Part shown: positions 1-10,400 of the stretch, one piece after another
Layout: the number at the start of each line of letters is the position of its first letter
Position numbering within the stretch: the first letter of the stretch is position 1
Source of the DNA: Tilletiaria anomala UBC 951
Lineage: Eukaryota > Basidiomycota > Exobasidiomycetes > Georgefischeriales > Tilletiariaceae
DNA: 64,000 nucleotides
Direction: 5' to 3'
Assembly: GCF_000711695.1 (NCBI RefSeq)
Contig: NW_013546958.1
Span: forward strand, 38,950-102,949
The notes under the pieces: generated by a model
Seen by the model: only the letters and a program-made list of their open reading frames with translations
Databases searched by the model: none
Told to the model about the DNA's origin: nothing
Position numbers and translations under genes: made by a program

Positions 1-1180
1 GTCAAGCTCACACTGGGGTTTCTTGCTGGCATGATTCAAAGATAGCCCTTCCGATCGCTGAGACTCTGAGCGGACTCCGGAGGAGAGTACGTGACCGAAG
101 AGTTCGAATGCCATTGACTGTCTCCAGTGTGATATTCAAGCACCTTAGACCAAGCTCGCGGACTCACCACCGTTGTCGGACCGGAGGCTGAGCTAGGCAG
201 AGTTACGACTTTTTTAAACTGCGAGACTGCAGATGGACACTCTGGCAGGTGAAGAGTGTGTGCGATCGTCGCCGACAACGTACAGCGTACGAAGACGAGA
301 TCGAGATCGCACATACCGCTCACCGCTCGTTTCGATGCTGTCCTGCACGGCAAAGACCCAATCATGGGGATGGGGATCGGCTCGAGCCTTCGAGTCCTAT
401 CTTCCAAGGCCGGGCGGATGGAACGATCCAAATACATTGGACCCATCAGCTAAATGCGAATCTTCTGAGATGAAAAACAGTCCATTTTTAAAGTATCCCA
501 GGTGGCCAAAATTTCAGAAGATCTCAGATGCGCCTTCGAGGCCTAGCATTTCACGATCTCAAAGCACCTAGAATACATGCCAAGTGATCTCAAATGCTTC
601 TCCTTGCAACGCATCCCAGATGACTCTGCTGATCCGATGTATTTTCCTCTTTGAGCAGCAGGCTTGCCGGCTGAAACGCCGCGTCGTCCCCGATGATCCA
701 ATCTGAGACCACCCTTAACGCCATCTTTGGATGGTTTCCCTCTCCTTAGCAGTACACATACGTGTATCGGTACAAGTTTTAGGAACAAGACGGCAACATT
801 CACGAGAGCATTCCGCTCAGGTATGGGACCGGCGTCATGCTGCATGCGTACAGCCCGAGAATGGCTACTGGCGCGACCGGCGGTCTAACGTAATCAAGGG
901 CTCTTGCATTTCCTGGTCGGACTGGGAGCATTGCAGGGCTGAGATGAGAGCGAAGCTGCACCATATTCAATCGATGGGCCTTTGACAAGGTGAGTTTGTG
1001 TTGTTATGCACCTTGCCTTGTTCTTCTCAGCGGCCGCGGCGACGACTGTTGTCTGGACATTCGCAGTGACAGCTTGTGCTCGCATTTGCGCTCACGTGTT
1101 CGCTGCGGTCTTGGCCGTGGCTTCTATACTTGTGTTCTTCCTCTTGCCGTCGGCTGCCTTCTGGAGCAGCTGTGCCTTTG

Positions 1181-1560
1181 CTAGCCTTTTGCGTTTGTTT
1201 CTGTAGCAGTTGCGCCTTCTTCAAGCTGTAGCCATTTCTGCTTCTGTGTTGCCGCATGCCCTTTTACAAGCAAACGTGCTTGTTTGGCCGCTTGAATTTG
1301 TCCGACGATTTTGGCCCACATTCTTGCTATCTCAGCTTTATGCGCCGCTTTAGCTGCGCTCGCTTGCTCCTTTTCACTTGCTCATCTCTCCGCGCACTCC
1401 GCTCGATCCTTTTCGCGTAGTGCAGCTGCTTCGGCTTCCCCTCTTGCTTCCTCGGCGCGTTGCGCCGCTTTCTGAGCTTTTTTCTGCCGTTGCTGATCGG
1501 TAATGCTTTTCTTTCTTGCCTTTTGCGCTGCTTTTTTTCGCGAAGATAGCCAACACTTCC
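1181..1560 (-). pseudogene. Relic of an Ala/Lys/Glu/Gln-rich coiled-coil ORF
   Basis: Read on the minus strand in one frame, this stretch gives a strongly biased peptide rich in Ala, Lys, Arg, Gln and Glu (for example KKAAQKARKK and AQKAAQRAEEARGEAEAAA), typical of a charged coiled coil. The frame is interrupted by TGA at 1382-1384 and then resumes with similar composition (EKEQASAAKAAHKAEIARM) until TAG at 1181-1183. The stops lie exactly in frame, so this looks like an inactivated coding sequence rather than a chance frame. Charged tails of this kind occur at the C-terminus of many fungal pogo-like transposases, but I could not find the matching DDE region upstream, so a transposon origin is only a guess. 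Confidence 0.35.
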
Positions 1561-3099
1561 CGGGCGGCCATTTCCTTACACTGCCGTGGAAGCAGAGTTC
1601 ACTTGGATACTAGCTGTGCTATACTTGCTCGGCCTGGCAAGGCTCCGTAGTGCTGTTGATCTTGTAATCCTAAATGGATCATCGCCGGGTTGATCATGTG
1701 CAACTCGCCCGCGTCATGGACGATGCCTCAAGAAGGTACCGCATGCGCACGTTCAATGGTTCGAAATGTTGCCCCGTTCGACTCAGCCCGATTGTATAAC
1801 CCGCGCACATGTTGAGCATTTTCACCTCCAAGTCGGTGTTAGACAGGACAGACTCGGCGGTAGACATCCAGCCCATTGCGATAAGATCCAGGCATTCGCA
1901 CAAGCTCTCGATTGTGCCGGGTATAGCGCTGTGGATGTGGACTCCATTCACCCTCGGGCGCCAATGGAAACTGCACGATATGGAAATAAGTATCAGTTGC
2001 AGAGACCTTTCCCAAGCTTGTGACCTCTCCTTTTAGCATCTTCGGAGGTATAAGGGCGGTTCACTGCGTCGGACAAGTCCAACTCTAACCCTTATTTCGT
2101 CCAGCAGCTCCTCGATATCCACCATGCCACCTTCCTCTTCCACCATTATAAAGTCAGTATTTCTTGTCAAATGCTCAAATCGCGCCTGGAAATGTGTGGC
2201 TTGTTGCTCCAGCCATGAATCCGGCTCTGGAAGAAGCTGGTCGTCGCTGCCTACACTGGTCTCCCTTGTATCGCCTCTCGGCTCAGGTCCCACTTCCTTC
2301 TCAGACGGTGCAAAGAGGCGCGCTGCATGGACGTTGCAAGCGACTTGATGCTTGCTTTACCTATAGAGGGATTTCAGTCTTTGTTTGTTACACGCAGACG
2401 GAGGGGAAGCCAGGATATCTGCGACATTGAACGCATGGCAGTGTGGGCGGGGGTGAGTCACGGAGGATCTTGAACTCTGCATTTGGGGACGCTCCCGTGG
2501 GTACGCCATCAAGGAACGTGAGGTCATCCATGGCGAATTAGCTGCAATCTTTGCAGTACTGGGAAAGAAAGATGCTAAAGACCACGAGGAGTGGGGGAGT
2601 AATGAAGCTGAGAGTAGGCAAGGCTGGGTTGGCTCCATTTGGGACGATGTCAGACATCGTGGGCTATCATAACCCTTTCGATTGTGAATGATTTCAGTTC
2701 ATCAATCCTCTAGCCAAAAGAGTTGACTGAGTTGAGCGTTCAGGGGCCCAGCCATGAAAAGCGGGGGAAAGGCTCGTCAGTTCCGGGGCCTTCCTACAAA
2801 ACGCATATGGATTATCCGGGTCCACCCGGCCATGTCAGTGTACAGAGCCTACAGCCCTATATCGTCCGGTCAAGTCAGTGAGTAAATAAATTGTATGTGA
2901 ATTGGGTTGAGAAAAGCCCGTAAGGCGATCCTGGCTCTCCCCGGCCTGTCCCGATATCGTCTCATACGTTCACTCCGAGTGTACTGGACTATCTGCTCCC
3001 GTTGCCTCGCAATAGTGCCACGCAGGGCGAAGCAGCATTGATTTTTTGACACTGATCCAATGCCTGTCAGCTTGTTCGCTTTGCATGTTCTTGGCTTGC

Positions 3100-3107
3100 T
3101 ATAAAAA
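3100..3107 (+). promoter_or_regulatory. TATA-like element upstream of the NRAMP gene
   Basis: TATAAAAA lies about 280 bp upstream of the chosen NRAMP start codon in a region otherwise lacking a gene. It is the best TATA match in that promoter interval. No transcription start can be seen from sequence, so assignment is by position and motif only. Confidence 0.3.
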
Positions 3108-3388
3108 CGGGCGACGTGCAGATTGTAGAGAGGTCGTCATTTCAATGCTGGGTCGAGGTTCATACATGGGCCATCCTTTTTGAAAACACGTCAACAGGCA
3201 GCCACGTGAGCAGCTCCGTATAACGTACAGCAGCGGATAGGCTCGCTCGTGAGTCCTCTTATCTCCTTCATCCAGGACATGCCTTGGAATAGCCCGCTTG
3301 TTTGCATCACTGACTGCCTGACAGCTGATTGGTCATCCACAATAGAGTCACGGGCTTGCGTGCTCTCAAACTTCACAGCTGTCTCACC

Positions 3389-6300
3389 ATGAACTTTGCC
3401 GCCTGCCCCTCACGCACTGGCTCGTCCCATCTTGATCTCTCCCTGGCTCTTCCGGACGATGACGTCGAGACAGGCCGCGACGGCAACCCAGGGCAGAACG
3501 GGCAGCGGCGGTGGCCGCAGCTGTTGCGCGCTCGAGACTCGGAACTGGCGAGCCAGCATGCGACGGAACAGCGCGCCAGGTGGAAACGGAAGGGGAAAGG
3601 GCCGCAGCGAGATCCAGACTCCAGTAATCCGCAGCGTCGCTCTTCAGACCGTCTAGAGGAAGGAGAAGAGGGTACGCAGCTCGCAGCATCGCTGTCGTCA
3701 CCAGGTGCTCGCAATGATTCTTGGACTTTCTTGCTCGGCAAGGCATTCGGCAAAAAGGTCAGGCGGGGCATGCAAAAGACCGGCCGCTTACTCAAGCGAC
3801 ACTGGGTTTTCGTGGGTCCTGGTATGATATCCGTTGTTGCGTGAGTTGTCTCACTTTTGCTCTTCTATTCTCCGTAGCGCGCTAAACTTATCGAGGCCTT
3901 CCTCTGCGCTTTTCTCTTTGCGTGCATGGTTCTACAGCTACTGCGACCCAGGAAACTGGCAGTCTAACCTCTCAGCAGGCGCATCGTCAGGCTACAAGCT
4001 GCTCTTCGCCATCTTACTTTCCAGCATATTCGCTATCATCCTGCAGGTGCTGTGCGTCCGCCTGGGAATCGTCACAGGCATGGACCTCGCACAGGCGTCG
4101 AGGAAGCTCATCCTCGGTGAGCCGTTTGGCAACAGGCAACGAGGGGATCGCGATGCCGACAGGTTCTCGCAAGCAGCAGTAACGGGAGCAGAGGTAGGAG
4201 CAAGTGTGGGAACTGGCACGGATACTCATGCCACAGCAATTTCGAACCCAGCGGGATGGAATGGCCTACAGACGCGCCGACAGAAGGCCATTTGGTGCAC
4301 GCGTCGCATAGTGCTATGGACCCTGTATGCGATCAGCGAACTAGCCATCGTCGCGACGGAACTGGCAGAACTCGTCGGCAGTGCCATCGCACTGAATTTG
4401 TGGGTTGCAGCCGTCTTTGTGATTGGATGCTATGGCACCAATGACTGACTTTGCATTATCGCTTCTCGCATCTTCTTCCTGCCTGTCAGGCTCTTCCCGG
4501 GCTTGCCGCTCTGGGGCGGCGTGCTCGTCACATCCGTCGACGTATTTCTCATCCTCCTCATCTACCAGCCAGAGAAGGGCACGCGTATATTCGAAGCTTT
4601 GATAGCTACGCTCGTGAGTTTGCATTCAGTACTCTTCTCTCTGATTTGAAGGCTCGAATTGACATTTTGCCATCTGCTTGCACTCTGTCCCTGATTTGGA
4701 AAGGTCGGCATCGTCTTAATCTCCTTCATCATCCTTGTAATACGCGTTAAGCCCGTTTGGACCGACGTGTTCGACGGGTACGTCCCCTCCGCCACCCTTG
4801 TGCAGCCTGCCAATTTGTATCTCGCCGTTGCCATCCTCGGAGCGACGGTCATGCCGCACGCCTTGTTCCTTGGCAGCCATTTCAGCACGCTCAACAGGAT
4901 GGCGTACTTCCATTCCAAAGGGAGTCCTGATCATGCCATGCTGCCGGATACGAGCGCCTGGGAGCGTGTCGATGACAGAGACGGCGTGCTCGCTGCGAAT
5001 ACGGATGGCGAAGTGGACACACAAAGGCCGGGCTTCCGCGGTCTCGGAGAGCGCCGGATGACAAAGCTATTCCCGTCCATCAGTCTGCGCCTCTTTCGTA
5101 CGCCTACCAGCGCCGCCACCGATGGCGAAATTGAGACAGCGAATGTCGGCGCGAATGGAGAGGACGATTGCAAGGCACACCCTACTTCTGCGCTTGCGTC
5201 CGCTTCTGCGCCTTGCAGCCCATCGGGCGGCTACACACCCCGCAAGCAAAGCAGTCCTGTTGTGCACCGTCTCTCGCTCGATCTGATCCGCATCCATCTG
5301 CCGCACGCAACGGTGGACATCATCCTCTCTCTGTTCTGCTTTGCGCTCGTCATCAACAGTCTGATCCTCATCGTGGCCGGCGCGGCCTTCTACCACGGGC
5401 AGAGGGCCGGCTCTGGCGCAGCAGGAACCGGGGCGGACAGCGACATTGGGGACTTGTTCGACGCATTTAACCTGCTGCAGGCGTACGTTGGGCGCGGCTC
5501 GGCGGTGCTATTTGCGATTGCGCTGCTTGCCAGCGCGCAGAGCGCCAGCATCACCGTCACGCTCAGCGGGCAGATCATCAGCGAGGGCTTCATCCAGTGG
5601 CGCATCAGCCCGTTTATGCGTCGCCTGATCACGCGCTTGCTCGCCATGATCCCCAGCTTGGCGGTCGCTTCTGCTGTTGGCAGAGGCGGGCTCGATCAGA
5701 TGGTGAGTCCAGCTGGACTTGCATTCCAAATATGCGCTTGACCTCTGACGCGAAGTTTTTCATTGGTTTCGTTGTTCTGCCTTTTGTCATGGACTCGAAT
5801 CCTGTTATGATTCAACGACGCACGACAAACAGTTGGTCGCATCGCAAGTCGCCCTTTCGATGGCGCTGCCATTCGTCACGCTGCCGTTGCTCGTGCTTAC
5901 GGGCTTAAAGCGCGTCATGAAGGTCAACGAGGTGGCTGCTTCCCACGTGCCGACTCCGTCTGCGTCTACCTCTGCTTTTGAGAGCCAAGGTCGAGCTGAC
6001 TTTCAATCACAGTCGCAATCCTATCAAATTCCTTCGTTGTCTCTGCACAGGTACGCAGAAGAAGGCAACAAGGACACTATACTGGACGGCGGGGCACCAT
6101 CCGCGTTCGCATCGAACGGTGATGATCAGCTTAGACAGCAGCGGCAGCAGGGATTCCAAGCTCAAGAGCTTCAGAACCAACACAATGCACATGGGCACGT
6201 GGAGAGAACCGGCCTGTGCACCGTCGCATCTCCGCTGACAGCAGCAGCAGTGGGGGCCGCACCCTTATCATCAACGTCGGTGGCGCCAATCTCTCCGCCC

Positions 6301-6408
6301 AAGCGATACGCATACTTTCACAATGGCTGGGTCATCCGAACGCTGGCATGGGCAGTCTTTGGGGTCATCTGCATTGCGGACGTCTACGTCCTGTCCACCT
6401 CATTCTGA
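3389..6408 (+). CDS. SMF1: NRAMP-family divalent metal (Mn/Fe) transporter
   Basis: Five exons (3389-3840, 3938-4399, 4490-4613, 4704-5702, 5833-6408) give 870 aa. NRAMP proteins are proton-coupled importers of Mn2+, Fe2+ and related metals. The first join restores the TM1 metal-binding motif GMISVVAYCDPGNW (D154, N157), and TM6 carries [13 protein letters not shown] (M396), the two signatures of the family. Further joins restore TM4/5 ([14 protein letters not shown]) and the [18 protein letters not shown] segment. The protein is longer than the usual 500-575 aa because of a charged N-terminal tail of about 140 residues, a polar loop after TM6 (about residues 415-530) and a Ser/Gln-rich loop near residues 705-815. 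An in-frame ATG also occurs at or near 3329, so the start could be about 20 codons earlier. SMF1 is used as a family symbol; paralogue identity and metal preference are not determinable here. Confidence 0.9.
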
Positions 6409-7403
6409 GAAAAAGAGCCAAGGTTGGGACGTCCCTGGTTCTCCTTGCCGGATTGAGGGGGTGTCGTACATTAGCTTTTTCGGTTATGCTTCAACGTATA
6501 GATGTGATGTTATGTGGGCCCACAAAATACAGCTAGCGTCATTAAAGAGCTGTTTCTTGCGCTTCTCGTTCACTGATTGTGGTCACAGGCCCATAAGTTA
6601 TACCGTATGTGCATAATTGGTAAGGCCATGAAGCGCTGTAATGAGCAGTGGCAACCTTGGACCGTGGAGACGGTGCTGGCGCCTGGCGATGCTTGCAAGA
6701 AGACGTACGTCCTGCTCTGTACATAGCTGAGATGCGGAGAATCGAGGGCCATATGAGGTTGAACGACGAAGACTGCCTGCTGTTGCTGTGGTACTCGAGA
6801 GTATGTGGTGGAGCACAGACAGCGTCCGCACTCAGCAATGGGCAGAGCCTGCAGCAGTGATTATGTAAATGCTTACATAGTTGTGCACCTCCGCCCCGTC
6901 TTCCCCCGGGAGGCGGGACCCCTGTGTGTGGCAGTCAAGTCTCCGATCAGTCGGGAGTGTTGGCGGCACTGTGGCAGTTTCCACGCATTGCCTTGATCTG
7001 TGGCGAAGAGTCGACATCGCTCGTCAGTCTTCAGCACGCGAGATACAACAACCAGCGCACTTATGCCACCCCCCCGCACGGCCCCCTGATACAGCATCTC
7101 TATCGCTCCCAGCGCCCATTCTCTCGAACTGCGTAGAAGGAGAACGAGGACGAAGACGGCAACGAACATCGTTCTCGTGCTTGGCCCCTCTGTGACACTG
7201 CTTCTCAGCTCGTGGCTGCGACGACGGCGTGTGTCGAGGGTGTCCATGACGATGATCATCGCAAGCAGCTCTTCACCCCACTTTCTCCTGCTTGCCTTTC
7301 CTTGCGACTTGAATCCTTGACCCGGGTCCCAGATCAACGTGTAGATGGATCTTCTGATCTGCGTTGAGCAGCATCCTCGTTTCCTCCGCTTTTGCTTGGC
7401 ATC
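6409..7403. other. Intergenic region between NRAMP and ArfGAP genes
   Basis: This holds about 1 kb between two plus-strand genes. It should contain the NRAMP 3' UTR and terminator and the promoter of the ArfGAP gene. No convincing coding frame, RNA gene or repeat was seen. A pyrimidine-rich tract just before 7404 is consistent with a fungal core promoter or 5' UTR. Confidence 0.5.
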
Positions 7404-10400
7404 ATGCTAGCATCGACCGCGTCCTCCACTCATATTCTGCCAGACCGCGCAGAGATGGGGCCAGGAGGACCATTAACGGCAGCTTCATCGTTGTCGACCC
7501 TGAGCACACAAGCGCAAGCAAATGCACAATCCATGTCGACGCCAACAATATCCTCGGCGCCCTTCAATGTGCCCGGCCACTCAATCTACCTGCTTGATCC
7601 ACGCCGCCTTAATGTGCTCTCCCTCGCCATCAGCTACTCGACTGTGTTTTCGGCTGATGCGTCGTATGCAGATTCCGAGCATATTAATGCGGTTTCGGGA
7701 ACAACATCAGTACCACCGTTACCCCCACCTTCGTCGACAACGGCGGGGACAACATCATTCCTCAATAGTCCAAGCGCTGTTTCGAGAGCAAGCTGGCGCA
7801 ACTCGACGCATGCGACAGGCCCGTCGTCGACATTGTCCTCTTCCTCCTTCGCGTCTACGGCTCCTGGCGCTGGAGAACAGGCCCTTTCTGCAACTAGGTC
7901 TTCATCCTCCGCAGCAGCAACAGCAGCACACGAGAAGGTCACGAGGCGCACACTGCTGGGGCAGCAACAGCATGAACAGCAGCAAGAACAACAAACGCAG
8001 AGTCACCAACAGACGCCACAGCAACAGAGCCGCTTATGCAAACGCACTATAAGCATCGACATTGGTGCGAAACCGAAGGATGTCTGGGCCGAGATGGGCC
8101 GCGCGGCGCGCGGCGCTGCGGGTACGATGAACGATAAGGCTAACGCACTACAGATGCAGGTGCAGGCGCAGTTGCATGGGGCTAGCACTAGCAGTAGTCC
8201 TAATGAGGTTGCTGGCGCAGTCAATGGACATGTGAATGGCTTCCATCCAGGCAGTGCTGGAAGTAGTGGGACGAGGGGAAGCAAACATCAGCAACCTTCC
8301 TCCTCCTCATCACTCTCAATTCCATCATCGCCACAACTTCCGACGACGGCAGCTAGCGCGGGTCAGATGCTCTTGGCCGGGCGCAGCATCGACGGGACAC
8401 TCGCACGACGCGTCAGCGCCATCGCACAGGTTACGGTGCGCCCGCAGAGCATGACATACGGCTGCCGCGAAGGACGTCTGATGGACCCCGAGGTGCCGCT
8501 CGACTTTGCGTGTCGCCGTGGTGTCACTGTTGGTGGTGCTGCTGGTGCGTATGTGCCGGGCGGGGTTCTGGATGGAGTCGCAGAGGAGCAAGCGTCGAAT
8601 GAGCCGCCGATCGAATTCCTCGTCGATTCCGAGGCACCCGTCACGCTGCGCAGTGTCAACAGCGCTGGCAAGCACAGGGGAAATCAGAGCAATGGCCTTG
8701 CCAAGGGAGACCCGAACAGCACATCCTCAAAGAGACCCTTCGACCCTTCACGTCTGCTGCTCAAGATCAGCCCGCCGACGCACGCAGCGCTCGAGCTCTG
8801 GCGGCGCGCAGGGCACGGGTGCGGTAGCACTGGCACCCCGGCTGTGAGTGGCAGCGCAGAGCATGGAGGCGCATATATTCAGCATCTGCTTCGGTTGAGT
8901 TTTCGATTGCGCTTGAGTGCACAAGGGTATGCGCAAGGCCAGGCACAGGGTCAAGGGCGGGTCGTCTTCCTGTGCGCCGAGTCGGCGCAGCGGCTCTATG
9001 ATATCCTCGTATCCGCAGCAGCAGCGCCTTCTTCGACATCGACGACGGCATTTTATTCGAATGTGTTCAACTCGGATGAGCATGCGTGTGCCGCAGGCGT
9101 GTGGCGCAAAGATGTCGTCGTGCAGTATCACGTTGGCAGCGTTGGTGTCAGCGCCGGCGTCGGCGTTGCGAAAGACCATGACTTCGAGTGGTGCTGGTCT
9201 CCGCACGCTTCCACTTCTGATCGCGCGGGCGGCGATGCGGATCGAGAACAAGATGGCTCACCACTCTTCTCACCAGCTTCAGGAACGAAATTGGCTTGTG
9301 CTGTGGGTCAAAGTTAGGACACGAAAAGGGGGATAGAGTGGATTCGCTGACCTATACATTTTGGTTTGTGCTCAGTTCATTGAAGTCTCCCCAAGTGGCA
9401 AAATCTCGGTTCTCTCTTACTTCCATTTTTGGGCTGTTATCCCGAGCCCTGCTCAAGTTCGCTTATTGCCGCCCACTGCGATGACATCAGTGTCAATTCC
9501 CGCACCGCCATCTGGCTTGATCGGGCCTGGGATTCTATCGTCATCAACAACAGCAGCAGTATCAGCGCCATCAGTAGCTGTGTCAACGCCGGCAGGAAGG
9601 CGGACGCGCAGTTCGGCCTCTCCGCGGACTCTGCACGCTTCACTCGGCCCTGATGCGCCCTCGATCGTCGCAGCGCTCCAGAATCCCGACGGGCTGTTTG
9701 ACGGCTCACCGGGCCTGGCCAAACAGCAGCATCTGTCCTCAAGTGCAGGGGACATACAGCAGTCGCCATTGCTGGCACGCGGTCAAAGGCGGAGCCAATG
9801 GGCCAGAGTGTCGCCCAGGTCGAACGGTACGCTTGAGCTCCGGCCCTTTCCTTCTCGTTCTTCGACCAGCGATGTGGCAGAGTTGCATGTGGATGCAGCC
9901 ACAGACATCACAGCCGGCACTGGCTCCTCTGTGGCAGCGATGCGAGAGGCAATCAGTGGCGTTCGTTCCGCGCATCTAGACATCAACCGCATGGACATTG
10001 CGCTAGAAGATGCTGAAGAGGATTCGCCCGTCTTTCGCGCGGCGGTTGCAGGTCTGGAGAAGCGCACGGCGAGTGTCAAGAAGGCTTGTAAGGCGCTGCT
10101 GCGCGTGTGGCAGGACACACGTACGCAATTGCTTGCGGCGCAGCATGCCGATCTGCAGATGGCCGCGGCGTTCGACGAGCTCGCTTCGCTCGCACCCAAC
10201 ACGCTTGGGCAACTCAAGCTCATCTTGCTCGATCCTACTCGCCAAAAGGACACGGCGAGAGAGAAGGAGCGCATGGATATGCTCGACCGATACGTCGAAA
10301 TCCCCGTGCAGCGCCTGCTGGACCTATGCCGCAGCGCACAGGAGCAGGTCAAGGTGTTCGATGCGGAGAGCAAGGCATACTACGCCTCCATGCAGAAGTG

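Larger units (their letters stand above)
1..3388. other. Gene-poor left end
   Basis: No reading frame in these 3.4 kb shows a recognisable domain, a plausible spliced chain or a conserved motif. The longest frames are under about 140 codons and have no family signature. The only structured signal is the broken minus-strand Ala/Lys/Glu/Gln-rich frame listed separately at 1181-1560. A further minus-strand open stretch at about 2033-2293 encodes an acidic, Glu-rich peptide I cannot identify; it could belong to the same decayed element. The last 300 bases should hold the promoter and 5' UTR of the NRAMP gene. Confidence 0.6.

Noticed and set aside
1006-1206. Small hydrophobic Ala/Leu/Phe-rich plus-strand frame, membrane-protein-like
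   Set aside because: It overlaps and is antisense to the Lys/Ala/Glu-rich minus-strand relic region; hydrophobic composition is a mirror effect of that bias.
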